Assembly (NCBI GenBank): GCA_030044485.1
Contig: JASHVQ010000115.1
Coordinates: 1-9,906 of the forward strand
Direction of reading: 5' to 3'
From: Methylovirgula sp.
GTDB taxonomy: Bacteria; Pseudomonadota; Alphaproteobacteria; Rhizobiales; Beijerinckiaceae
Length of the DNA stretch: 9,906 bases
The translations under genes and the position numbers were made by a program. The notes below the pieces were generated by a model. That model saw nothing but the letters and a program-made list of their open reading frames with translations. It was not told the DNA's origin and did not search any database. Shown here one piece after another: positions 1-7,500 of the stretch. Each line of letters starts with the position of its first letter. Position 1 is the stretch's first letter.

Positions 1-410
1 ACCAGATCGTAGAAGCCCAGATGGATCGATTCGTCCGGCTCGATCCTGTGGTTGGGCGAAGCGAGACCGTCGAGTTCCCAGCCAAACTCATAAGGGATGG
101 CGCCGATCGCCCCGCCCTGGAAGGGAGGCAGCCCGGGGTCGGCCTCGGAGACAAAGCGTTTCAGCAGATCGCGCAAGGCCGGCAGCGGCGGCAGCCAGAG
201 GGGAGCGCCGTTCCAAGCCGCCAGACCGTCCGCCGCGGTAAATATGCCGAAAGGTTCAATGCCGATATAGGAATAGCGCCCGAGCTTAGGGTGAAAGAGC
301 GCGCTGTCGAGGAAGGCAAAGCCCGGCCGATCGGCAAGTCGTTTGGCGATTTCGAAAGGCTCGCGCCAAGCGATCTCGGTTTTCAGAATTTTGTGTCGAT
401 CGGCAAGCAA
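1..410 (-). CDS. pabB: Aminodeoxychorismate synthase component I, N-terminal part (cut by window edge)
   Basis: PabB makes 4-amino-4-deoxychorismate from chorismate and ammonia (normally supplied by PabA) for p-aminobenzoate and folate synthesis in the cytoplasm. Only the first 136 codons are present; the catalytic chorismate-binding domain lies beyond base 1. The visible part matches the N-terminal domain of the PabB/TrpE family: an E-I-x-W-R-E-P-F opening near residue 12, LDSA (34-37) followed by GRYSYIG (44-50), and GGAIGAIPYEFGWELDG (99-115). YSYIG and the F-x-G-G-A-I-G-x-x-x-Y-E block favour PabB over TrpE, but this cannot be settled without the C-terminus. There is no in-frame ATG. I chose TTG at 410 because a GGGAG Shine-Dalgarno (417-421 on the minus strand) lies six bases upstream. 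A CTG at 386 has no such site. The gene is divergent from the DUF6111 gene. Confidence 0.85.
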   Translation of the reverse strand, partial: MLADRHKILKTEIAWREPFEIAKRLADRPGFAFLDSALFHPKLGRYSYIGIEPFGIFTAADGLAAWNGAPLWLPPLPALRDLLKRFVSEADPGLPPFQGGAIGAIPYEFGWELDGLASPNHRIEPDESIHLGFYDL

Positions 411-589
411 GAAAAACTCCCGGCTTTGCCGGATGTAGCACTTCCCCGGAAACCTTGAAATTGGACGCCAAGCGCAACGGCAGCGATGATATGTGCATTT
501 GCGGCACGAACCGCAATCGCTTTGCCCGCTTCATTCCATCGGCCGCCAAACTGGCCTAGCATGGCGAGCGGCGCATTGGCGAGGCTTCG

Positions 590-850
590 ATGTGGCGGGT
601 TCTCTGGAGGCCAGTCCTTCTCTTTCTTCTGCCGTTCCTCGGCTACGCCCTGTTCCTCGCGCTTCGCCGCACCACGCCCTTTGCGAGCCGCAACTGGAAC
701 CAGGGGACGGTCTCGACGCTGACGCTCGTCGGGCTCTTCGCGGCGGTCGTGGGAGTTCTTCTGTTCGGCGTCTTCGCGCCGCGCCATCTTGGAGCCTACG
801 TGCCGGCGCATGTCGAAAATGGCATATTCGTGCCGGGACATATGGAATGA
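590..850 (+). CDS. DUF6111-type small membrane protein
   Basis: This 86-residue protein has two clear hydrophobic segments, about residues 8-26 and 42-62, separated by a basic, polar stretch with RR and RNWNQG. That suggests a two-helix inner-membrane protein with short tails. The C-terminal tail, with GAYVPAHVENG followed by VPGH near the end, is the part I recognise as typical of the uncharacterised DUF6111 family of alphaproteobacteria. Its function is unknown and I do not propose one. The ATG at 590 is preceded by GAGG at 581-584 with a five-base spacer. The stop codon (TGA, 848-850) overlaps the start of the CCA enzyme gene as ATGA, which suggests the two are co-transcribed and translationally coupled. 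No promoter is obvious in the 179 bp upstream, which are shared with pabB. Confidence 0.8.
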   Translation: MWRVLWRPVLLFLLPFLGYALFLALRRTTPFASRNWNQGTVSTLTLVGLFAAVVGVLLFGVFAPRHLGAYVPAHVENGIFVPGHME

Positions 851-2103
851 GCAGCAGCACCGCCGCCCCTGCGCCGCCCGCCGCCAAAGCCCTGCTTGGC
901 CGCAAGGACCTCATGCGCGTTCTGTCGCTGCTCGATACCGACGGCGAAGAGGCGCGCGTCGTCGGCGGAGCCTTGCGCAACGCTTTGCTCGGCCGCCCGG
1001 TCGGTGAATTCGACATCGCCACGACGGCCGAGCCAGAGGCGGTGATCGCCCGCGCCAAGGCCGCCAAACTCAAGAGCGTGCCCACCGGACTCGCGCATGG
1101 CACGGTCATGCTGCTGGTCGAAGGCGAGCCGTTCGAAGTGACGACCTTGCGCGAGGATATCGAGACCGACGGACGCCACGCCAAGGTCCGGTTCAGTCGC
1201 GACTTCGCGGCCGACGCGAAGCGCCGCGACTTCACGATGAATGCGCTCTCGATGACGCGCGACGCCACGCTTTACGACTATGTCGGCGGTCTCGCCGACA
1301 TCGAAGCGCGGCGGTTGAGATTCATCGGCGATCCGGTTTCGCGCATACGCGAAGATTATCTGCGAATCCTGCGCTTCTTCCGTTTTGCCGCGGCCTACGC
1401 AGAAGGCCCGCTCGATCCGGAAGCGCTGCTGGCCTGCCTGCGCGAACGCGAAGGGCTGGCGCGCCTGTCGCGCGAACGCGTGCGCGGCGAACTCATGAAA
1501 CTGCTTGCCGCGCCCCGGGCCGGCGAAGTGACAGGCGAATTCTCCGAAACGGGCTTGCTGGGCGCGCTTCTCGGCTGTGCGCCCAACCCGAGGCGACTCG
1601 TCAATCTTCTGCGCTTTGCCGAAGGGGGCGCGCCCGATCCGCTCCTCGGCCTTGCGGCGCTCTGCGTCAACCTGCCCGAAGACGCCGAACGGCTGCGCGG
1701 GCGGCTGCGGCTTTCGAATCCGGAGGCGCAGCGGCTCGTCGAAGCGGCTACGGCTTTTGCGAGCCTGCATGGGTTGGAGAAACCGCCGGCCGCTGCGAGC
1801 CTGCTGCGGCTCATCTTCCGCTCTGGAAAAAGGGCTGCCTGCGACGCGCTTGCCCTAATGCAGGCCGAGAATTCCGAAAATGCCGCCGCCTGGCGCGAGG
1901 CGCTGGCTTCGGCGCGCGCCGCTCCCGAACTGCGCCTGCCATTCTCCGGTACCGATCTTCTGGCGCGCGGCGTGCCCGACGGCAAAGCAATCGGCGAGGC
2001 CTTGCGCGATCTGCAAACGCGCTGGATCGAGGCCGGTTTCCCGCAGGACAAGCGCCGGCTCGCCGAATTGCTCGATGCCGCCGCCGCGGCGGCGAAAAAA
2101 TGA
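847..2103 (+). CDS. cca: CCA tRNA nucleotidyltransferase (class II, no HD domain)
   Basis: The product (418 residues) adds or repairs the 3'-terminal CCA of tRNAs using CTP and ATP in the cytoplasm. Visible motifs are the nucleotidyltransferase head VVGGALRNALLGRPVG (38-53), the metal-binding site E54-F55-D56 where the family normally has Asp-x-Asp, the RRDFTMNAL motif (126-134), YVGGLADIEARRLRFIGDP (145-163), and EDYLRILRFFRF (169-180), which contains the E-D-x-x-R amino-acid template that selects C and then A in class II enzymes. The rest is the helical tRNA-binding body and an Ala-rich tail. The length suits the form without an HD phosphohydrolase domain. The start at 847 overlaps the DUF6111 stop by four bases. 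The frame stays open upstream to 493, but that extension lies over the DUF6111 gene and is not family-like. A poly(A) polymerase role (PcnB-like) is less likely. The gene ends 11 bp from the convergent phaZ stop. Confidence 0.93.
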   Translation: MSSSTAAPAPPAAKALLGRKDLMRVLSLLDTDGEEARVVGGALRNALLGRPVGEFDIATTAEPEAVIARAKAAKLKSVPTGLAHGTVMLLVEGEPFEVTTLREDIETDGRHAKVRFSRDFAADAKRRDFTMNALSMTRDATLYDYVGGLADIEARRLRFIGDPVSRIREDYLRILRFFRFAAAYAEGPLDPEALLACLREREGLARLSRERVRGELMKLLAAPRAGEVTGEFSETGLLGALLGCAPNPRRLVNLLRFAEGGAPDPLLGLAALCVNLPEDAERLRGRLRLSNPEAQRLVEAATAFASLHGLEKPPAAASLLRLIFRSGKRAACDALALMQAENSENAAAWREALASARAAPELRLPFSGTDLLARGVPDGKAIGEALRDLQTRWIEAGFPQDKRRLAELLDAAAAAAKK

Positions 2104-2114
2104 GCCGAGCCCGA

Positions 2115-3332
2115 TCAGTTCATCGAAAGCACGAGATTGCGGATGACGGGATAGATTTCCCCGTTCCAGCGCTTGCCGCTGAAGGTCCCATAATGGCCGA
2201 CGCCCGCCTGGAAATGATGACGCTTCAAATGCGGACGAAGGCCGTTGCAGAGCAGATGCGCAGCGGCCGTCTGGCCGATCGAACAAATGTCGTCGCGCTC
2301 GCCCTCGATGGTCAGCAGCGCGGTGCGCCGGATGGCGCGCGGATCGACCTTATTCCCGCGATAGGTCAGTTCGCCCTTGGCAAGTAAGGCATCCTGGAAC
2401 ACGACCTTGACCGTCTCGATGTAGAATTCGGCGGGCAGATCGAGCACCGCGAAATATTCGTCATAGAACGTGGCGATCGCCTTGGCCTCTTCGATCCTGC
2501 CATTGGCGAGGTGCTGATAAAGATCGCGATGCGCTTTAACGTGGCGCTCCATGTTCATCGACATGAAGGCGTAAAGCTGCACGAAACCCGGATAGACGCG
2601 GCGTCCCGCGCCCGGCAGCCGGAACGGCACGCGCGAGATCAGGTTCTTTTCGAACCATTCGATCGGCTTTGAGCTCGCAAGCGCATTGACCTTCGACGGA
2701 TTGACCCTGGTGTCGATCGGACCGGCCATCAGCGTCATGCTGCGCGGCTCGGCGGGATTGCGCTCCTCGGCCATCACGGCGACGGCGGCGAGCGCCTGAA
2801 CGCAAGGCTGACAGACGGCGAGCACATGCGCGCCGGGGCCGATCTTCTCCAGGCATTTGACGACATAGTCGACGTAATCCTCGAAGCCGAAGCCGCCTTC
2901 GCCCAGCGGCACGTCGCGCGCGTTCTTCCAGTCGGTGATGTAGACTTCGTGGTCGTTGAGCAACGTCCTCACGGTCTCGCGCAAGAGAGTCGCGAAATGC
3001 CCCGAGAGCGGTGCGACAATGAGCATTTTCGGCTGCGGCGCGGTGGCGTCGCCCTTGGCGAAATGGACGAGATCGCAGAAGGGCAAAGAGAGCAGGATCT
3101 CTTCGCGCACGCCCACCTCGGCGCCGTCGATCGCAATGCGCTCGATGCCATAGGAGGGGCGCTCGTGCGTGAGCCTGCTGCGCGCAATCAGCTCGAGAAG
3201 CGCCAGCAGGTTCTTGTAGAAACCGAGGTCGTCGATGTTATTGAAGAGCTTGCCGAGGCCGACGCCGGCGCGTGCCATGGCGCGCAGGGGTTCGGAAGCA
3301 TCCGAATAGGTCTGATAGGCACGGTACAGCAT
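2115..3332 (-). CDS. phaZ: Intracellular polyhydroxybutyrate (PHB) depolymerase
   Basis: This enzyme hydrolyses native intracellular PHB granules, releasing hydroxybutyrate units for carbon and energy use; it acts at the granule surface. From the ATG at 3332 it is 405 residues, normal for the family. The active-site nucleophile is Cys174 in the motif VCQPCVQ, a Cys version of the lipase box that marks intracellular depolymerases. Spacing to Asp347 (EGERDD) and His380 (GVGHYG) closely matches the Cys-Asp-His triad known from Cupriavidus PhaZ. APLSGHFATLLRETVRTLL followed by DHEVYITDWKNA is also family-typical, and there is no signal peptide. The frame is open upstream to a TTG at 3422 and a GTG at 3419, but family members start like MLY-x-x-Y, so I prefer 3332, although its Shine-Dalgarno is weak. 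It is divergent from the GST gene and convergent with cca. No intrinsic terminator is seen at its 3' end. Confidence 0.92.
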   Translation of the reverse strand: MLYRAYQTYSDASEPLRAMARAGVGLGKLFNNIDDLGFYKNLLALLELIARSRLTHERPSYGIERIAIDGAEVGVREEILLSLPFCDLVHFAKGDATAPQPKMLIVAPLSGHFATLLRETVRTLLNDHEVYITDWKNARDVPLGEGGFGFEDYVDYVVKCLEKIGPGAHVLAVCQPCVQALAAVAVMAEERNPAEPRSMTLMAGPIDTRVNPSKVNALASSKPIEWFEKNLISRVPFRLPGAGRRVYPGFVQLYAFMSMNMERHVKAHRDLYQHLANGRIEEAKAIATFYDEYFAVLDLPAEFYIETVKVVFQDALLAKGELTYRGNKVDPRAIRRTALLTIEGERDDICSIGQTAAAHLLCNGLRPHLKRHHFQAGVGHYGTFSGKRWNGEIYPVIRNLVLSMN

Positions 3333-3431
3333 GTCGCTCGGCGTATAATCCAGGCTTAACAAATCGTAGTGCCTTTTATGCTGCGCTGCAATATCATCTG
3401 AGTCCTGGAGACGATTCACCAAGGAGCGGCC
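3333..3431. promoter_or_regulatory. Divergent intergenic region between phaZ and the GST gene
   Basis: These 99 bp must hold the start signals of two divergent genes. The base composition is clearly more A/T-rich than the flanking genes. On the plus strand a possible -35 (TTAACA, about 3356-3361) and -10 (TATGCT) are only about 15 bp apart, so the match is weak. On the minus strand TTGGTG at 3417-3422 with a GATATT about 20 bp on is another weak candidate. The only firm signal is the AAGGAG Shine-Dalgarno at 3421-3426, five bases before the GST ATG. I cannot name a regulator-binding site. Confidence 0.4.
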
Positions 3432-4088
3432 ATGACCCGTCCGGTGCTGACCATCTCAAGCAAGAACTACTCCTCTTGGTCGCTGCGCGGCTGGCTGCTG
3501 TGCCGGTTGGCCGGGCTCGACGTCGAAGAACAGCCGGTTTCGCTCGACGATCCGGCCAATCGGGCCGAACTCTTGCTGCTGGCACCGTCGGTTCTGGTCC
3601 CGCGCCTGACCGAAGACGGGGTCAGCGTCTGGGACACGTTGGCCATCGCCGAATATCTGGCCGAGCGCCGTCCGGACGCGGGCATGTTGCCCTCGGAACG
3701 GGTGGCGCGCGCCCATTGCCGCTCGATTTCGGGCGAAATCCATTCCGGCTTCTACAATCTGCGTTCGGCGCTGCCGATGAACCTCAAGGCGCGGCATACC
3801 AATTTCAAGATTTTCGCCGGGGCCCAGCCCGATATCGACCGGGTGCAGGCCATCTGGGCGGAATGTCTCGAGCGCTGGGGCGGTCCATTCCTCTATGGCG
3901 CCAAGCCGACGATTGCCGACGCCATGTATGCGCCGGTCTGCACGCGCTTTCTTACCTATGGCGTGCCGGCGACAGAGAAGACGAAAGCCTATTGCCAGAC
4001 GATCATGGCGTGGCCGCCGATGCGGCAATGGGTCGAAGCCGCGAAAGCCGAGCCCGACGAAGTCGCCGAGCTCGACGTCGAATTCTGA
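3432..4088 (+). CDS. Glutathione S-transferase family protein
   Basis: This is a soluble 218-residue protein with the two-domain GST layout. The N-terminal thioredoxin-like half (1-80) carries SSKNYSSWSLRGWLL (9-23), where a Ser in the S-S-W-S run is the likely glutathione-activating residue. The cis-Pro loop is LVPRL (P57), and WDTLAIAEYLAE (67-78) occupies the place of the usual Glu-Ser glutathione gamma-Glu site, here Asp68-Thr69. The helical C-terminal half contains EIHSGFYNLRSALPMN (102-117), typical of one bacterial GST subgroup, and the conserved T-I-A-D (160-163) N-capping box of the GST core helix. Substrate cannot be inferred; glutathione conjugation or peroxidase activity is likely by family. 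AAGGAG five bases upstream of the ATG is a strong ribosome site. The gene is divergent from phaZ and convergent with the small Cys-rich gene. Confidence 0.9.
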   Translation: MTRPVLTISSKNYSSWSLRGWLLCRLAGLDVEEQPVSLDDPANRAELLLLAPSVLVPRLTEDGVSVWDTLAIAEYLAERRPDAGMLPSERVARAHCRSISGEIHSGFYNLRSALPMNLKARHTNFKIFAGAQPDIDRVQAIWAECLERWGGPFLYGAKPTIADAMYAPVCTRFLTYGVPATEKTKAYCQTIMAWPPMRQWVEAAKAEPDEVAELDVEF

Positions 4089-4105
4089 ATTCTTCGCTCG
4101 CCGCC

Positions 4106-4135
4106 TAAAAAAGAGGCCGCCCCGGGCGGCCTCTT
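4106..4135 (-). terminator. Intrinsic terminator of the small Cys-rich gene
   Basis: A perfect 11-bp GC-rich stem (4111-4121 paired with 4125-4135) closes a three-base loop. Read on the minus strand it is followed by a run of six T (4107-4112, partly within the stem base), the classic Rho-independent arrangement. It begins 13 bases past the stop of the minus-strand gene at 4149. On the plus strand no T tract follows the stem, though the hairpin sits 22 bases after the GST stop and could still slow read-through or stabilise the GST mRNA end. Confidence 0.85.
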
Positions 4136-4148
4136 CGAACGCTTGCGC

Positions 4149-4385
4149 TCAGCAGGGCGCGCACCAGCATCTGCCCCAACCGCAGACCCTATGGCTCCAG
4201 GGCCCGCACCAACGGCCCCAGAAAGGACCGCACGCCGCCTTCTCGATCGGCGAAAAGTTCTGAACTTGCGCCTTGATGTCGGCGGCGCCGCGCGTCGTTT
4301 GCGCGGTTGCGCCCGACGCGACCGCCGCCAAAAGGATAGCCGTTGTCGCAAACATGACATTTCGCATTTTAATCGGCGTTTTCAT
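4149..4385 (-). CDS. Small secreted Cys/Trp/Gly-rich protein, function unknown
   Basis: This is a 78-residue protein of unknown function. Residues 1-28 look like a Sec signal peptide: a basic start (K2, K6, R8), a hydrophobic core FATTAILLAAVA (12-23) and an A-T-A site giving cleavage after Ala28. The roughly 50-residue mature part has a polar linker up to about residue 50 and then a block with six Cys (52, 60, 68, 73, 75, 78) and five Trp (56, 59, 63, 70, 74). Cys52, Cys60 and Cys68 each start a C-G unit eight residues long, and the protein ends CWCAPC. I have a vague memory of similar short secreted proteins with Cys-rich ends in Hyphomicrobiales, but no established function. Disulfide formation in the periplasm or metal binding are possible inferences. 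A strong GAGGAGG Shine-Dalgarno (4394-4400) sits eight bases before the ATG, and an intrinsic terminator follows, so it is probably a monocistronic, well-expressed gene. Confidence 0.8.
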   Translation of the reverse strand: MKTPIKMRNVMFATTAILLAAVASGATAQTTRGAADIKAQVQNFSPIEKAACGPFWGRWCGPWSHRVCGWGRCWCAPC

Positions 4386-4393
4386 TGGCGTTT

Positions 4394-4400
4394 CCTCCTC
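4394..4400 (-). promoter_or_regulatory. Strong Shine-Dalgarno of the Cys-rich gene
   Basis: GAGGAGG on the minus strand lies eight bases before the ATG at 4385 and fixes that start over the internal Met7 and Met11 codons. It is the longest Shine-Dalgarno match among the genes of this window. Confidence 0.85.
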
Positions 4401-4413
4401 ACCCCACTGGGCT

Positions 4414-4435
4414 CGCCCGAAGTTGAGTTCGGGCG
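4414..4435 (-). other. Hairpin in the 5' leader of the Cys-rich gene
   Basis: A perfect 8-bp GC-rich inverted repeat (4414-4421 with 4428-4435) encloses a six-base loop. It lies about 14 bases upstream of the Shine-Dalgarno of the minus-strand gene at 4385. There is no T tract after it in either direction, so it is not a standard terminator. It may stabilise the leader or be a protein-binding palindrome. The stretch from here to the mfd stop (4436-4563) is A/T-richer than the genes and should hold the promoter, but I see no convincing -35/-10 pair there, nor a clear terminator for mfd. Confidence 0.55.
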
Positions 4436-4563
4436 GGTCGATCTAAATCAAAATTCGGACGCAAGTCCATCGGCGCAAGGCGCGGAAATAAAATTTATCG
4501 GCGGGGGATTTTGCTTATCGCCCGGCACGGTTCGGCTTATTCCCCGAGCGGCGGAATTCGGCG

Positions 4564-7500
4564 TTACGCCGCCGCCTTCATCGCGATCGCGGCAAGCGCG
4601 CGCAGAATGACGCGAGTGGCGTCGAGCCGCACCAGCGGATCCTCGAAATCGCGGATAAAGACCAAGCGATGATCGGGACGCATTCTAGCCTCGGGACCCT
4701 GTTGCGTGAGGTAGCGCACCAGGCCCTGCGGATTGGCGAAAAAATTGTCGCGAAATGAAATGATGATGCCCTTCGGCCCGGCCTCCAGCTTTTCGACATT
4801 GGCCTTGCGGCAGAGCGCCTTGATGGCGACGACCTTCAGCAGCTGCTCGACTTCGCGCGGTAGCGGCCCGAAGCGATCGATCATCTCCGCGGCGAAAGCC
4901 TCGATCTCGGCGTCGGTCTCGAGTTTCGAGAGCCGCCGGTAAAGACCCAGGCGCACGTCGAGATCGGCGACATAATCTTCCGGAATGGTCACCGGCGTGC
5001 CGAGGGTGATGCTCGGCGACCAGGCTTCTTCGACGGGCTCCTGCGCGCCGGCTTTCAGCGCCACGACCGCTTCCTCGAGCATCTGCTGGTAGAGTTCGTA
5101 GCCGACCTCCTTGATGTGCCCGGACTGTTCCTCGCCCAAAAGGTTGCCCGCGCCGCGAATGTCGAGATCGTGGCTCGCCAGCTGGAAGCCGGCGCCAAGC
5201 GTATCGAGCGACTGCAAGACCTTCAGACGCTTCTCCGCCTGCGGCGTCAGCGTGCGGTCGGGAGGGACGGTGAAGAGCGCATAGGCGCGGGTCTTGGAGC
5301 GCCCGACGCGGCCGCGCAGCTGATAGAGCTGCGCCAGGCCGAACATGTCGGCGCGCTGCACGATGAGCGTATTGGCGCGCGGGATGTCGAGGCCGGATTC
5401 GACGATCGCCGTCGACAGCAGGATGTCGTATTTGCCGTCGTAGAAGGCCGCCATCCGCGCTTCGAGTTCGGAAGCCGGCAATTGGCCGTGGGCGACGACA
5501 TATTTCGCCTCGGGCACGTTGCGGCGCAGGAAATCGGCCGCCTGGTCGATGTCCTCGATGCGCGGACAGACGTAAAAGCTTTGTCCGCCACGGTAGCGTT
5601 CGCGCAGCAGCGCTTCGCGCGCCAACAGCGCATCGAAAGGCGAGACGAAGGTGCGCACCGCAAGCCGGTCGACAGGGGGCGTGGCGATGATCGAAAGTTC
5701 GCGTACGCCGGTCAAAGCGAGTTGCAAGGTGCGCGGGATGGGCGTCGCCGAGAGCGTCAATACATGCACTTCGGCGCGCAGTTCTTTCAGCCTCTCCTTA
5801 TGTTTGACGCCGAAATGCTGTTCTTCGTCGACCACGACGAGGCCGAGATCCTTGAAGACAATCGTCTTGCCGAGAAGTGCATGCGTTCCGATGACGATGT
5901 CGATCTCGCCCGAAGCAAGCCCCGCCTTGACGCGCTTGCTTTCGGTCGAGCCGACCATGCGCGAGACTTGTGCGACCTTGACCGGCAGCCCCGCAAAACG
6001 CGCCTGAAAGACTTTGGCATGCTGGCGCGCCAACAGCGTCGTCGGGGTGACCACCGCGACCTGCTTGCCATTGATCGCGGCGACGAATGCGGCGCGCAGC
6101 GCCACTTCCGTCTTGCCGAAGCCGACGTCGCCGCAGACAAGTCGGTCCATCGGCTTGCCGGAGGCGAGGTCGTCGAGCACCGCCGCAATCGTCGCCGCCT
6201 GATCCTCTGTTTCGTCGTAGGGAAAGCCGGCGCAGAAAGCCTCATAGAGCGGCTCGGGGGGCGTAAGTTTGGGCGCGGCGCGTGTCTGCCGCGCGGCCGC
6301 CACCTGCAAAAGCCCCGCCGCCGCTTCGAGGACGCGGCGGCGCATCCGCGCCTTGCGCCTCTGCCAGGCGACGCCGCCGAGCCTGTCGAGCTCGACATCC
6401 GCTCCTTCCGAGCCGTAGCGCGAAAGCAGCTCGATGTTCTCGACCGGCAGGAAGAGCTTGGCGCCCTCGGCGTAATGGATCTCCAGGCAGTCATGCGGCG
6501 CGCCGGCCGCTTCGATCGGTGTCAGGCGCTTGAAGCGGCCGATGCCGTGATCGACATGGACGACGAGATCACCGGCCGAAAGCGCGGTGACTTCGGCGAT
6601 CGAATCCTGCGCGCGGCGGGGGCGCTTGCGACCGTGAATCAGCCGGTCGCCGAGAATGTCCTGTTCCCCGACGACCGCGAGATCCGGAGTCTCGAATCCG
6701 GCTTCCAGTCCGATGACGGCGAGCGCCGGGCTCGACCTTGGCAGCTGCACGGCCTCAAAAAGCGAGGCGACGGGTTCGAGACCGGCGAGGCCGAAATCTT
6801 TCAGCACGTGGCCGAGACGCTCGCGCGAGCCCTCCGACCAGCCGGCGACGATGACCCGCTTCCCCTGCGCCTGCAGCGCCCGCACATGTTCGGCGGCGGC
6901 GTGAAAGACGTTGGCGCCTTCGTCGTTGCGCTCCGCCGCGAAATTGCGCCCCACCCGTCCGGCACAGTCGATGACGCCAGCGCCTTGCGGCTGCGCAAAG
7001 GGCGTTACGCGCGCCACGCCGGCCGTCGTCAGGCGTTCGTCCCATTCGGCGACGGAGAGGTAAAGCGTCTCGGCCGGCAGCGGCTTGTAGGAAGCCTGCG
7101 CCGGATCGGCGTCATAGGCCGACTTGCGCGCGCCGTAATAATCCTTGACCTGCGCGAGACGCTCTTTCGCCGCCTCCTCGGTGAGCGGGTCGAGAATCAG
7201 CGGCGCGCCGCCCGTATAATCGAAGAGCGTATCGAGATGCTCGTAGAAGAGCGGCAGCCAATGTTCGATTCCAGGATGGCGCCGGCCCTCGCTCACCGCC
7301 TCGTAAAGCGTATCTCCCAGCGTGTTCGCCCCGAACGCCGCCACATAGCCTTGGCGGAAGCGGCGCATCGAGTCCGTCGTCAGCTGCACCTCGCTCATCG
7401 GCACGAGATCGAGTCCCCGCAAAGGGGCGACCGTGCGCTGCGATTCCGGATCGAAACTTCGGATCGATTCGAGCACATCGCCGAAGAAGTCGAGACGCGC

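Noticed and set aside
21..458. A 145-codon plus-strand open frame at the left edge
   Set aside because: The reverse strand encodes a clear PabB N-terminus over the same bases; this frame shows no family features.
493..846. Upstream in-frame extension of the CCA enzyme
   Set aside because: It lies over the DUF6111 gene in another frame, is rich in Arg, Pro and Ser, and the enzyme's family N-terminus fits the ATG at 847.
2079..2100. A perfect 16-bp GC palindrome followed by six A at the end of cca, considered as a terminator
   Set aside because: On the plus strand the tail is A, not T, and on the minus strand the T run comes before the hairpin, so neither direction gives an intrinsic terminator. 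It encodes the Ala-rich C-terminal tail.
4457..4468. Short GGAC/GTCC inverted repeat with a GCAA loop in the mfd to Cys-rich gene spacer
   Set aside because: A four-base stem is too short to support a claim in this composition.
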